DNA of 52,916 nucleotides from Argonema antarcticum A004/B2 (GTDB lineage Bacteria > Cyanobacteriota > Cyanobacteriia > Cyanobacteriales > Aerosakkonemataceae). Of this stretch, positions 1 to 8,381 are shown piece by piece. Position 1 is the first letter of the stretch; each line of letters opens with the position of its first letter. The notes beneath the pieces are model-generated. The model did not search any database. It saw only the letters and a list, made by a program, of their open reading frames with translations, and was not told where the DNA came from. The DNA lies in NCBI RefSeq assembly GCF_023333585.1, contig NZ_JAIQZN010000051.1:1-52916 (forward strand), read 5' to 3'. The position numbers and the translations under genes were made by a program.

Positions 1-36
1 AGTCTGTTCTGAGGCATTCTTCTGTGATGTTAGAAG

Positions 37-68
37 CCCACACTATAATCGCTTCGATTTAGTGTGGG
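37..68. promoter_or_regulatory. Hairpin just upstream of the HTH-TIR-AAA gene
   Basis: A 9-base arm (37-45) pairs perfectly with 60-68, and an inner 5-base stem (47-51 with 55-59) closes a CTT loop, leaving one bulged base at 46. It lies 40 bases before the chosen start of the next gene. No T-tract follows on the plus strand, so a terminator for an upstream gene is less likely than an operator or leader structure. Its function is inferred from position only. Confidence 0.35.
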
Positions 69-108
69 TAGTTCACGATGTGGAAAGTATCTTTGCTATG
101 CAGAATCA

Positions 109-1959
109 ATGCCGCGATCGCTAAAAGTTCGCTCTGAGTGCATCCCTACAGTCAAGTCGTCTCTCCTCAGAAACGGCTTTCCCAGTCAAAAAGTCCTCGC
201 TGAAGATCTAGGGATAGCCCAATCTACTGTGAGCAATTTTCTCAATGGCAGACCCGTTGATTATGTTAATTTTCGGGAAATTTGTCAGATATTGAGCCAA
301 GAGTGGCGAAATATAGCCGATTTATCCGATACTTTGCCAGAAAATGAAATAAATAACCTGAAAGCTAAAGTTTTCATCAGCAGTCGTCATCAAGACTTCC
401 GCCTCGTCCAGCAGTTGCAGCAAGCTTTGAGTGCGGCGGGACACGAAGTTGCGATCGCATCTGAAAACACTCCGCCCGAACAATATTTACAAAGCTGCGA
501 TTACTTGCTGCTGCTGTTGTCCCAGCAATCCGCCGTCAGCGAAATCGTCTTGGAAGAAGTGCGGGTCGCCAAAGAATTGCACAACTTTACCGCCCAAAAG
601 CCAGCCATTTTACCGCTATGCGTAGGTTTACAAACCAAAACGCCTCTTTCCTTCGATTTGCTGCAACTTTTGCAAGAAAGTCAGCCTTGGCAGTGGTGTA
701 GCGACGACGACACCTCAATCATAGTCTCAGAAGTTCTCAGCGTAGTGGCCCAAGGACGCACTTCCCTAAGCGCCTCCAGCAAATTAGCTGTAAACTTGGC
801 TACTGAAGGGACTGGGGACTGGGAATTGGCAATTGGCAGGCAATTGGGCATTCTCCCCCACTCCCCCACTCACCCACTCACCCACTCCCCCCCTCCCCCA
901 CTCCCCCACTCACCCACTCCCCCCCTCCCAGTCGCGTCACCAGAGTTACCGGAGGGGCAAGTGGAGGTGGCATCGAGCTTTTATATCGATCGTCCTCCCA
1001 TCGAAACGCGCTGTTATGAGACAATATGTCAGCCTGGTGCCCTCATCCGCATCAAAGCGCCCAGGCAGATGGGCAAAACCTCGTTAATGGCGAGGATTCT
1101 GCATCACGCAGAGGAACAAGGCTCAAGAGCGATCGCATTGAGTTTTCAGTTAGCTAATAAACGAATTCTTACCAACTCGGATACATTTTTACAGTGGTTT
1201 TGTGCCAGCGTCGGACAAGAATTGGGGATGCTGGAGAAGCTGGGCAAGTGTTGGGAATTAGCAGATATTATTGGCAGCAACCAGTGCTGTAAAGCTTACT
1301 TTGAACAGTTTTTGTTGCCGGAAATATCGACTTCCCTAACATTGGGTTTAGATGAAGTCGATCGCGTGTTTGAATCTCCCGAAATTGCCGATGACTTTTT
1401 TGGTTTGTTGCGAGCTTTGCATGAAGAATCCAAACGGCGCGATATTTGGAAAAAATTTCGCTTGATAGTCGTTCATTCGACAGAAGTTTATATTCCGTTG
1501 GATATCAATAAATCGCCTTTTAATGTGGGATTGCCGATAGAATTACCGGAGTTTAACTCACAGCAGGTGCAAGAGTTAGCAATGCGGCACAAACTAGATT
1601 GGAATGAGAAACAAGTCGAGCAATTAATGGGTTTAGTGGGAGGACATCCCTACTTAGTGCGCTTGGCTATGTATTGCATTGCGCGTCAGGATGTTACTTT
1701 AGATCGGGTGGTGAAAGAGGGTGCCACAGAAGCGGGAATTTATAGCGATCATCTGCGGCGGCATTTGTGGAATCTAGAAAAATATCCTGATTTGTTAGAA
1801 GCGATCGAAGAGGTTGTGAGTGCTGCGAGGGGAGTGCGATTGCGAGCGGCGCAGGCGTTTAAATTAAATAGTATGGGATTGGTGAAACTTGATGGCAATA
1901 ATTGTACTCCCAGGTGTAGTTTGTATGAGCAATATTTTCGCGATCGCGTTTGTAGATAG
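109..1959 (+). CDS. HTH-TIR-AAA (AAA-like/STAND) NTPase, possible defence or signalling protein
   Basis: The ATG at 109 is chosen over the GTG at 64 because the family begins MPRSLKVRSE and runs straight into a helix-turn-helix (about residues 15-75, AEDLGIAQSTVSNFLNGRPV). This gives 616 residues. Residues about 85-220 resemble a TIR domain (KAKVFISSRHQDF start, acidic helix SEIVLEEVRVAKEL), a fold that in bacteria often cleaves NAD or signals. Residues about 247-274 are a low-complexity Pro/His/Ser/Thr linker encoded by a tandem repeat. The AAA-like ATPase follows, with Walker A near 318 (RQMGKTSL) and Walker B near 410 (LTLGLDEVD). TIR plus NTPase architectures act as infection sensors in several bacteria, so an immune role is plausible but inferred. 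No clear operon partner is visible; the next gene is convergent. Confidence 0.8.
   Translation: MPRSLKVRSECIPTVKSSLLRNGFPSQKVLAEDLGIAQSTVSNFLNGRPVDYVNFREICQILSQEWRNIADLSDTLPENEINNLKAKVFISSRHQDFRLVQQLQQALSAAGHEVAIASENTPPEQYLQSCDYLLLLLSQQSAVSEIVLEEVRVAKELHNFTAQKPAILPLCVGLQTKTPLSFDLLQLLQESQPWQWCSDDDTSIIVSEVLSVVAQGRTSLSASSKLAVNLATEGTGDWELAIGRQLGILPHSPTHPLTHSPPPPLPHSPTPPLPVASPELPEGQVEVASSFYIDRPPIETRCYETICQPGALIRIKAPRQMGKTSLMARILHHAEEQGSRAIALSFQLANKRILTNSDTFLQWFCASVGQELGMLEKLGKCWELADIIGSNQCCKAYFEQFLLPEISTSLTLGLDEVDRVFESPEIADDFFGLLRALHEESKRRDIWKKFRLIVVHSTEVYIPLDINKSPFNVGLPIELPEFNSQQVQELAMRHKLDWNEKQVEQLMGLVGGHPYLVRLAMYCIARQDVTLDRVVKEGATEAGIYSDHLRRHLWNLEKYPDLLEAIEEVVSAARGVRLRAAQAFKLNSMGLVKLDGNNCTPRCSLYEQYFRDRVCR
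853..929. repeat. Heptanucleotide-type tandem repeat inside the TIR-AAA coding region
   Basis: C-rich units of the CCCCCACT/CACCCACT type recur about ten times in frame and encode the Pro/Ser/His/Thr linker between the TIR-like and AAA domains. Similar units occur at 4741-4806 and 41738-41760, and on the opposite strand at 15968-16010. Confidence 0.85.
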
Positions 1960-1981
1960 TTCGTAGAGAATAGTTCATGGC

Positions 1982-2030
1982 AATCCCCAATCCCCAATCC
2001 CCAATCCCCAATCCCCAATCCCCAATCCCC
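1982..2030. repeat. STRR: seven perfect copies of AATCCCC
   Basis: Seven uninterrupted copies of the heptamer AATCCCC lie between the convergent ends of the TIR-AAA gene and the lytic transglycosylase gene. This is a typical cyanobacterial short tandemly repeated repetitive sequence. Confidence 0.95.
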
Positions 2031-2038
2031 AATTCTTT

Positions 2039-4276
2039 TTACTTTGAATTAGTCATCATCTGCTGAACTTGGGGATTGTACAGACGCAGATAGTTCCAGT
2101 AGTTGCCAAACACCTGCTTAACGTAGTCTTTAGTTTCTGGAAAAGGGATAGTTTCGATAAATTCATCTGGATCGGTGATTTTTTTCTGCCCAATCCATTT
2201 ATCGACGTTACCGGAACCGGCATTGTAACTAGCCAATGCCAATAGAGAGTTATTTTTAAATTTCTGGTGGGTTTCCAGCATCAGCCATGTGCCGAGATTT
2301 ATGTTGTCGTTGGTATTGTCTAAGGCGTATTGCTTAAGATTGATGATTCTGGCTACGGAGGCTCCAACTTGAGGTATCACTTGCATGACACCAACGGCAC
2401 CGGCATTAGAGCGGATATTCGGCATAAATCGCGACTCCTGCCTCATTACACTAACCACTAGCAAAGGATTTAGCTCACGCTTTTGCGACCAAGTTTCGAT
2501 CGCTTCTTTATATGGAAAAGGATATAGAGCATACCAGTAAATGGGTTGTTGCTTGAGAGACTCAAACTCGGCTTGCTCAGAAGGCGTCTCTCGGTCTTCC
2601 AGGGTAGCAACTTGAGTAATTCCTGATATGTAATCTCCCACTGCCAGTTTCAGGAGACCATCGGTAAACTGTTGGGTTACGGTTGGCTCGATCCGGTTTT
2701 GAAATTCTACCCGCCATAGTGTCCAGGCATCGCGATCTTGAGCCAATTGGTATAGTTCTTTCAATGTTTCAGACCCCATTGGCAGTACGAGGCGCTCGGT
2801 AGGTAAGGCTACTTGAGGTTCGATCTGCCGCACGGTGTCGAAGGTTCCCACATCCCGGCCTAGCATAGTGGCAGAACGCCAAGCATAGTAAGATTGGGGG
2901 TATTTTGTCACCACCTGTTCAAAAGCTGCTTTCGCTTGCTCTTGCTGTCCCAGTTGCAGAGACCATTTACCGATCCAAAAGCCTGCCTGACGAGCGGGTT
3001 CGCTATTCGGGTTTTGAGTGAGGATTGGCTGTGCCCATTGTAATGCTGCCTGGGAATCCCCCTCTGCTGCTTTAGCTTGAGCCATTTTCCAGCGATATTC
3101 TGCTGCTGCATCGGAGTTGCCATACTTGGTTAGCAATAATTGACGAGTCTCTTCAGCTGAAGAGGGATTGTTGAGATTATCTAAAGCTTCAGCTTTTGCT
3201 AGCATTGCCTCACCAGCTTTTTGGGGAAATTGCTCGATCGCTTGTTCGAGATAAGGCACCGCCTCTATGGATGGTTCTATTTTGGCGATCTGGATGAGGG
3301 CGTCTCCGGTTTCTTTGGCTTTGGGGAACTCACTCAGCATCTTTTTATAGGCGAGCTTAGCGTCTGTCTCCCTCTCGGCTAGCTGGAGTCCTCTAGCGAC
3401 AAGGTAGGCGTGGCGAGATGAGGGTGGGGCTTTGGCATAAGCGGCGCTGGCTTGGCCGTATTTTTTGTCTTTCCAGTAGCCAAGAGCGATCGCTTGCCAG
3501 TCTTCTGGTTTGAGTGGCTCTACAGGTTTTCCCTCTATCATTCCAGGCTGGCTAAGTATCTTGTCTAGCACCAAGCTAATTTCTGGCGTGTCAAAGCTAT
3601 ACTTCGCCAGTAACAACATCAAGTCGCGCTGATTGGGATTTTCCTTGAGCCAGGAATTTGCCATTTCCAGGGTGAGGGGATGGCTGGGGTATTTCGCGAT
3701 AACTTCGTTCCAATCTTCTCGTTTCGTCTTGCCGAGTGCAACGAGGGCTTCTGGGATCGCGGGAGAGTCGGGATAGTGTTTGAGCAAATCTTGCCACTGG
3801 GCAGTTGCTTTAGCTTCGTCGCCGATGGCTTGGTAAGCGATCGCGCGTTTGACTAGAGCTTGTGCCCCTAAAAGCGAATAATCGCACTCTAAGCCTTCTA
3901 ATAAGTCCACCGCAAGAAGTCCCTGCTGCTGTTCAATTAGATCGGATGCCAGCAGATAACGGGCTCTAGCACTCTCGCGGGAGCCGTCTCCATTGGCGAT
4001 CGCTTTTAATTCTCCAGCTCGTTTCTCTGGCTGCATCAGCGCCAGGGAAAAAACTGTCGTGTTGCTCTTATATCCCGTCGTTTCGCGGCTTTTTCTCGGC
4101 CACAGACAGACGATCGTTCTTCGCGCAAACCCACGGCCAAAGTGTCTTTCTAATAGGGGATATGCAATCAGCAGCACACTCAGTCCGATACAGACAGCAA
4201 CTCCCATTTGATTTCTGCGTTGCGTTTGCCTTGACGAACTGTAGCCGGAAAATTTAAAACCTGACATTTTTTTCAT
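2039..4276 (-). CDS. slt: Soluble lytic murein transglycosylase with TPR-like repeats
   Basis: This 745-residue protein should cleave the MurNAc-GlcNAc bond of peptidoglycan in the periplasm, forming 1,6-anhydro ends. A single N-terminal hydrophobic segment (about residues 25-42, VAVCIGLSVLLIAYPLL) gives export or anchoring. A long alpha-helical TPR-like superhelix fills residues about 80-580. The C-terminal SLT domain carries the catalytic Glu in MRQESRFMPN (about residue 615), then GAVGVMQVIPQ and LASYNAGSGNVDKWI. GAGG about 8 bases before the ATG at 4276 supports this start over MSGFKF at 4267. The gene is monocistronic and convergent with the TIR-AAA gene. The length fits large cyanobacterial Slt proteins. 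Confidence 0.93.
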   Translation of the reverse strand: MKKMSGFKFSGYSSSRQTQRRNQMGVAVCIGLSVLLIAYPLLERHFGRGFARRTIVCLWPRKSRETTGYKSNTTVFSLALMQPEKRAGELKAIANGDGSRESARARYLLASDLIEQQQGLLAVDLLEGLECDYSLLGAQALVKRAIAYQAIGDEAKATAQWQDLLKHYPDSPAIPEALVALGKTKREDWNEVIAKYPSHPLTLEMANSWLKENPNQRDLMLLLAKYSFDTPEISLVLDKILSQPGMIEGKPVEPLKPEDWQAIALGYWKDKKYGQASAAYAKAPPSSRHAYLVARGLQLAERETDAKLAYKKMLSEFPKAKETGDALIQIAKIEPSIEAVPYLEQAIEQFPQKAGEAMLAKAEALDNLNNPSSAEETRQLLLTKYGNSDAAAEYRWKMAQAKAAEGDSQAALQWAQPILTQNPNSEPARQAGFWIGKWSLQLGQQEQAKAAFEQVVTKYPQSYYAWRSATMLGRDVGTFDTVRQIEPQVALPTERLVLPMGSETLKELYQLAQDRDAWTLWRVEFQNRIEPTVTQQFTDGLLKLAVGDYISGITQVATLEDRETPSEQAEFESLKQQPIYWYALYPFPYKEAIETWSQKRELNPLLVVSVMRQESRFMPNIRSNAGAVGVMQVIPQVGASVARIINLKQYALDNTNDNINLGTWLMLETHQKFKNNSLLALASYNAGSGNVDKWIGQKKITDPDEFIETIPFPETKDYVKQVFGNYWNYLRLYNPQVQQMMTNSK

Positions 4277-4563
4277 AGAGCCTCGTGGCGACGTAAATCC
4301 TATGTTTTTAGACGATCGAGCCAGAGTGAGCCAATGCCGTCAAGAATTTACGGCTCGCTCACGGGCGCGGGAAGGACGGTGGGAAATGCGATCGCTCAGT
4401 GGCCCTTCATAGATGCCGGGGATCGCACCCTCAAACGCTACAAGTTTAACAACACAAAAGTGCTTTAATTGACATTTCCGCCGCTAAAACCGCGATCCCG
4501 TAAGCGTAAAAGCCCAATTTTACATGGAGAATAAGGACTAGAAAAGTCAAAAGTCAAAAGTCA

Positions 4564-4627
4564 GTAGGGGCGGGTTTTGTAAAATATTCTGTTGGTAATG
4601 AGATGTGTGGGCTAAACCCGCCCGTAC
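4564..4627. repeat. Palindromic repeat with GTAGGGG/CCCGTAC ends
   Basis: The 14-base arm at 4564-4577 pairs with 4614-4627 with one mismatch around a 36-base loop. Its ends resemble the other GTAGRG-type palindromes of the window (4694-4721, 25581-25608, 41041-41066, 52611-52683). Confidence 0.7.
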
Positions 4628-4651
4628 AAAAGTCAAAAGAAAATTGTTCAT

Positions 4652-4738
4652 TAGACTTCTCCAGAAATTAAAGGTGCGTTACCTGGAACCCTTGTAGAGA
4701 CGTTGCATGCAACGTCTCTACTTTTTTGGAGAGGTCTA
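4652..4738 (+). mobile_element. MITE, copy 1, TA-flanked
   Basis: The 87-base element starts and ends at TA. Its terminal inverted repeats are AGACTTCTCCAGAAA (left) and the complement of TTTTTGGAGAGGTCT (right). A perfect 28-base palindrome lies inside at 4694-4721. A second copy, inverted, is at 52056-52146. TA flanks and short inverted ends fit a non-autonomous IS630/Tc1-mariner-type element; the parent transposase is not in the window. Confidence 0.8.
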
Positions 4739-4740
4739 TT

Positions 4741-4806
4741 GCTCCCCCACTCCCCACTCCTCCACTCCTCCACTCCCCCACTCCTCCACTCCCCCACTCT
4801 CCCGCT
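4741..4806. repeat. C-rich tandem repeat (CTCCACTCC type)
   Basis: About eight degenerate units of the CTCC(C)CACT type directly follow the MITE and end a few bases before the stop codon of the helicase gene. It is an STRR-like array. Confidence 0.85.
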
Positions 4807-4812
4807 CCATGA

Positions 4813-6996
4813 CTACCAGCCACTGACAATTGTTCTAAGTTCCGCCACATCCAGATAATCGACAGCAAATGCTTTGCGAAGCAAGTTGGGTGGAATAAAC
4901 TCATCATATTTTTGGAGTTTCGGCGCTTCTTGGGCATTTACCAAGTCTTCTGCCCTAATTCCCTGCTTACAAAGAGAAAGAATTGCCTCCCCAATATCTT
5001 CTGGTTTGCTCTGACCGCACTTAACCGTCAGAAAATAAGGTGGCGAACCGCTAATACTTCTAATATCTAGAGATTCTCGACCAAATAAATTCAGCCATCT
5101 TTCCAAAGTGCGAAAAGCCACAGTACCCATCCAGGGAAAAATACAACAACTCTTACCTTCTAGCGATAAGATATTACTTCGATCCAATCCCGCATTTCGA
5201 GCTAGTTGACGAGCCGCTTTTAGTCTCTCTTTAGCACCATTTTGCAAATAGCTATACTCAATATCTTCAAACAAAACTCGCCGCATTCGTTGCAAAATGC
5301 CAGTATGAATATTAGCGCTGTTCCTGCCGCGCCAAGCAATACTCGCTATCCCCTCAACTTGCTTTACCCAAAGCGTTTTGGCTTTTGGCTCAATATCTAA
5401 AACTTCCCAAGTCCGACCTGCCAAAGTAAATTTTCCTCCCACAGGCGGCGGCATAATGATGCTACCAATTTCCATTGAGTCATCTCTGACAATATACTCT
5501 TTCTGTTCTGCAAATACGGCGTAAAACTGGAAAGATCGCACCATTTTTTCAGCAGCAGAACCGATGACTAATTCACCTTGTTCTGTCTGTTCAAGATGAT
5601 CGAGATCTATCAGGTAGCGCAAGAATTGCCTAAAATCATCTTTGGAAATAGCGATAAAAGGCGGCAGAGTCAAAACGCGATCGGCAAGATAGGCTGGTGA
5701 AATTTCCCCCGTTGCTGTTAAAATACTCATTGTTTGATGATAGAGCAAACTCAAAGGATATTGCACAGGTCGAATTGGTTCGATCCAGCGTTCTTCTAAA
5801 TAAACTTGGATAATAGCAATACACTGTAGAAGTTGCCAAGGAATTTGATTAGGCAAAGATTCTTCACCCGATGGCTCATTTTCAGTACAAACAAAGCGCA
5901 TATCAGCGGGGTCGCCTCTTCTGCCAGTACGTCCCAATCTCTGTAGAAAGCTGGACACAGAAAATGGCGCATCTAGTTGAATTACTCGCTCTAATTGACC
6001 GATATCTATTCCTAATTCTAAAGTGATTGTAGCGGCAGTGATAGCTGGGGTATTTGGTTCGCGCATGGCTTCTTCGGCAGCTTCGCGCAACTTGGCAGAA
6101 ATGCTGCCGTGATGGACGTGATAAATGTCTGGAAGTCCTTCATCAGAGGCGATTTGACGCAGATTGGTAATAACTGATTCTGTCTCGGCCCGATCGTTAG
6201 TAAAGATAAGACACTTGCGAGATTTGGTGATATTAAAAATGTATTTGTAGTGCGGACTGTCGCAGAAACCCGGTTTCTCTGAGAAACCGGGTTTCTGAAT
6301 GTAGAAATGCTCTAAAGCTAAGTGAACTTTGCGCTGTTTATCACTGATATTGGCGGTAATTACCGATCTTTCTGTTTCCGATCGCAGCCAATCTTCAGCT
6401 GAGGAGTAATCCCCAAGAGTTGCTGACAAACCAATTCGACGCGGTGGTTTTTTCACAAATTTAGATAAACGCGCCAACTGGGAAAGAACCTGACAACCGC
6501 GTTCTGTTCCCATGAAAGCATGGATTTCATCAATGATGATAAACCGCAAATCTCCGAACAGGCGAGTTAGTTCGGTAGTTTTTTTGTTAATGAGCAAACT
6601 TTCCAAAGATTCTGGGGTAATTTGCAGAATCCCTTGAGGATTTTTGAGTAGCATTTCTTTGCGACTTCGCAATACATCGCCGTGCCAAGCGCAGACAGGA
6701 ATCTCTGCTTGTTTCAAAAGGTCGTTGAGGCGATCGAATTGGTCATTGATCAGCGCTTTTATTGGCCCAATGTATAAAGCTCCGATGCTTGTGGCAGGTT
6801 TTTCGTGCAATAATGTCACAACCGGAAGAAAAGCTGCTTCTGTTTTGCCGGAAGCTGTGGCAGCAGCAATCAATAGGTGATCGTCTGTTTCAAAGATAAC
6901 TCGGCAGGCTTCGATTTGGACTGCCCTTAATTCAGTCCAACCGTTGTTGTAGATGTATTCTTGGATAAAGGGTGCTAGTCGGGAGAAAGCATTCAT
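4813..6996 (-). CDS. Lhr-like superfamily II DEAD/DEAH helicase (BrxHI-like)
   Basis: A 727-residue SF2 helicase. Motif I is AATASGKTEA (about residues 43-52), motif II is DEIH (IIIDEIHAF, near 155), motif III is GLSATLGD (near 190) and motif VI is QRLGRTGRRGD (350-360). The wide C-terminal half resembles the Lhr/BrxHI group rather than RNA DEAD-box enzymes. Residues about 233-245 (QKPGFSEKPGF) are encoded by a palindromic repeat that has entered the frame without breaking it. The gene ends the minus-strand island that also encodes a BrxD-like ATPase, a TerB-C-like membrane protein and a DUF4365 protein. Helicase and BrxD-like ATPase pairs are known from BREX type 2 and Ter-associated loci. 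DNA unwinding or remodelling in defence is inferred. Confidence 0.88.
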   Translation of the reverse strand: MNAFSRLAPFIQEYIYNNGWTELRAVQIEACRVIFETDDHLLIAAATASGKTEAAFLPVVTLLHEKPATSIGALYIGPIKALINDQFDRLNDLLKQAEIPVCAWHGDVLRSRKEMLLKNPQGILQITPESLESLLINKKTTELTRLFGDLRFIIIDEIHAFMGTERGCQVLSQLARLSKFVKKPPRRIGLSATLGDYSSAEDWLRSETERSVITANISDKQRKVHLALEHFYIQKPGFSEKPGFCDSPHYKYIFNITKSRKCLIFTNDRAETESVITNLRQIASDEGLPDIYHVHHGSISAKLREAAEEAMREPNTPAITAATITLELGIDIGQLERVIQLDAPFSVSSFLQRLGRTGRRGDPADMRFVCTENEPSGEESLPNQIPWQLLQCIAIIQVYLEERWIEPIRPVQYPLSLLYHQTMSILTATGEISPAYLADRVLTLPPFIAISKDDFRQFLRYLIDLDHLEQTEQGELVIGSAAEKMVRSFQFYAVFAEQKEYIVRDDSMEIGSIIMPPPVGGKFTLAGRTWEVLDIEPKAKTLWVKQVEGIASIAWRGRNSANIHTGILQRMRRVLFEDIEYSYLQNGAKERLKAARQLARNAGLDRSNILSLEGKSCCIFPWMGTVAFRTLERWLNLFGRESLDIRSISGSPPYFLTVKCGQSKPEDIGEAILSLCKQGIRAEDLVNAQEAPKLQKYDEFIPPNLLRKAFAVDYLDVAELRTIVSGW
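6263..6297. repeat. Palindromic repeat inside the helicase coding region
   Basis: A perfect inverted repeat of two 17-base arms (6263-6279 and 6281-6297) around one central base, built on AGAAACCCGGTTTCT. The same arms occur in the spacer at 25197-25229. In frame it encodes QKPGFSEKPGF. Confidence 0.93.
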
Positions 6997-7160
6997 ATTG
7001 ATTATGGATTATGGATTAAACTGACATTGTGCGATCGCAGATATTTTCTCCTATTTCCAGTAACTTCTCTTGTTCATCAGTCATCCTTCTATATCCAATG
7101 ATTGAATTGCCGGTAATAATTTTTCGATTTCGTTGTCTCCCAATAAGCTTTACTACCTTT

Positions 7161-7544
7161 TTAGATTTTGGATTGGGGATTGAAATTGGATTCTGCAATT
7201 AGGCGATCGTAGATATATTCCCAGATTTCCAGGTTATTTTTGAAGTCAAGGAGTACCGCAGTTTTTTTCCCATCCTCGCCATTTAAAAACTGTAAGCTGG
7301 GAGGAAGCTCGTATTTTTCTAGAAGATCTGCCCATAGTTCCCAGTGTTTCTTCAAATCGATAAGGACAGCAGTTTTTCTATGTTGAGAGTCAGTGAAAAA
7401 CTGAATACCCGGTAAGGCAGGCAGGTTATTCTTTGGGTAGCGTTGGACATATTTACCCCTTACACCTTGGCTGAAGTCATATTCATCCAGCATTTCCGAA
7501 TCATCCTTTTCTGCATCAGGCTGAAAATTAGTTACCTTGTTCAT
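7161..7544 (-). CDS. Probable antitoxin partner of BrnT, with an internal duplication
   Basis: The start at 7544 (MNKVTNFQPD, 127 residues) is chosen because AAGGAG stands 7 bases upstream; the longer frame beginning at 7622 has no such site. The protein contains two similar modules, each with a K-TAV-L-DLK core: KTAVLIDLKKHWELWADL (about residues 64-85) and KTAVLLDFKNNLEIWEYI (about 97-118). The K/R-AVLI-LE style core recalls Phd/YefM antitoxins, whereas most BrnT partners are CopG-like BrnA. Its first 17 bases overlap the end of the toxin gene, which points to translational coupling. The antitoxin assignment rests on this context. It lies inside the Ter/BrxD-like island, just upstream of the helicase. 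Confidence 0.6.
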   Translation of the reverse strand: MNKVTNFQPDAEKDDSEMLDEYDFSQGVRGKYVQRYPKNNLPALPGIQFFTDSQHRKTAVLIDLKKHWELWADLLEKYELPPSLQFLNGEDGKKTAVLLDFKNNLEIWEYIYDRLIAESNFNPQSKI

Positions 7545-7809
7545 AAGTTCTCCTTTCACGGCTTGTAGCAACACGAGCGCTAATGATACGAATATTATCC
7601 TCTCGTTCTGTGTAAACGACAACTAATAGGCGTTGTCTATCAGAATAGCCAATTGCTATAAAGCGGTATTCTTCCGTAGAGTGTAGCGGATCATCAATAA
7701 TCACAGAGAAGGGATCGCTAAAAACAGTAGCAGCCTCTACAAATGAAATGCTATGTTTTTTAACGTTTGCTCTTGCCTTCTCCTCATTCCACTCAAAGTT
7801 AAGTGTCAT
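7528..7809 (-). CDS. brnT: BrnT family toxin (DUF497)
   Basis: A 93-residue protein with the full DUF497/BrnT signature: FEWNEEKARANVKKHSISF at the start, VFSDPFS in the middle, and IRIISARVATSRERRTYE at the end. BrnT is a RelE-fold ribonuclease that blocks translation. The ATG at 7809 is chosen over a TTG at 7845 because homologues begin at this point; an AAAAGGA lies about 12 bases upstream. It overlaps the following antitoxin gene by 17 bases. Toxin-first order is as usual for brnTA. Toxin-antitoxin pairs are frequent inside defence islands and may stabilise or guard them. Confidence 0.85.
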   Translation of the reverse strand: MTLNFEWNEEKARANVKKHSISFVEAATVFSDPFSVIIDDPLHSTEEYRFIAIGYSDRQRLLVVVYTEREDNIRIISARVATSRERRTYEQGN

Positions 7810-7841
7810 TTCTAATAGACATCCTTTTCGCGTGAATTTTT

Positions 7842-8381
7842 TCAAGGTGTCACAGTGTTAAAGATAGCAAAGTTGCGGGTGTTATTCAGCACAAAAAAGC
7901 TACCCTTTTTAATCAAGTCTCCAGTGCATATTACTGGCAGACGATCCTGGTAAGCTTTAATCGCCAGGTTGTATTCTGGATGCCTTAGCTCAACATTGAT
8001 TCTCCGAAGCTTCCCCACAACAACTCCCATCAAGGCGATGGTGCCAATTGAATCAAAATCTTGTATTTCAATTACCATTCCCTGAATTTCTATATCGGAA
8101 GCGTTGGTGAGCAGATCGCTTAAAATATCCAGTTGAGAACGCTTTTCTACTACCTCTAGTGTCGAAAGAGCGTCACTCATACGAGCTGCATAATCTCCCA
8201 GACTTTTTTTATTAGGGAGCAAAATTTCAAACTCATCTACATCATCTTTTTTATAAAGCCAAATAGTAGCATTATCCAAAAATGGGCGGTCTTTATACCA
8301 GCCGTGGGCTTGCAAGTAAGCAGCCAATTGACTGGGTTCTATAGTTTTAAGAATTTCGCTATCTCGCACTGTTACTTTCAT
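7842..8381 (-). CDS. Unknown protein coupled to the DUF4365 gene
   Basis: A 179-residue soluble protein that I do not recognise. It begins MKVTVRDSEILKTIEPSQLA, has no membrane segment or signal peptide, and is predicted mixed alpha/beta with several acidic stretches. Its ATG overlaps the stop of the DUF4365 gene as ATGA (8378-8381), so the two are almost certainly co-translated and functionally linked. It could be an accessory, specificity or immunity factor for the nuclease-like neighbour; that is inference from coupling only. The downstream toxin gene begins 32 bases later. Confidence 0.75.
   Translation of the reverse strand: MKVTVRDSEILKTIEPSQLAAYLQAHGWYKDRPFLDNATIWLYKKDDVDEFEILLPNKKSLGDYAARMSDALSTLEVVEKRSQLDILSDLLTNASDIEIQGMVIEIQDFDSIGTIALMGVVVGKLRRINVELRHPEYNLAIKAYQDRLPVICTGDLIKKGSFFVLNNTRNFAIFNTVTP

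Larger units (their letters stand above)
4277..4812. other. Repeat-filled intergenic region, no gene seen
   Basis: This 536-base spacer holds no credible gene. It contains three AAAAGTC heptamers (4542-4562), an imperfect inverted repeat with 14-base arms (4564-4577 and 4614-4627, one mismatch), a TA-flanked MITE (4652-4738) and a C-rich tandem repeat (4741-4806) that runs almost to the stop of the helicase gene. Confidence 0.8.

Noticed and set aside
833-1087. 84-residue frame in the TIR-AAA linker region
   Set aside because: Produced by the tandem repeat read in another frame.
1982-2030. CRISPR-like regular repeats (also at 17757, 4741)
   Set aside because: Units of 7-8 bases without spacers; these are STRR arrays, and no cas genes are present.
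4813-6996. Reading the helicase as a full BREX system marker
   Set aside because: No PglX methyltransferase, PglZ phosphatase or BrxC is present in the island, so it is called BrxHI-like only and not BREX.
7016-7198. 60-residue minus-strand frame between the antitoxin and helicase genes
   Set aside because: Overlaps the antitoxin end, begins in AT-rich repeat-like sequence (CCAAAATCC/CCAATCC units) and matches nothing recognised; too weak to call a gene.
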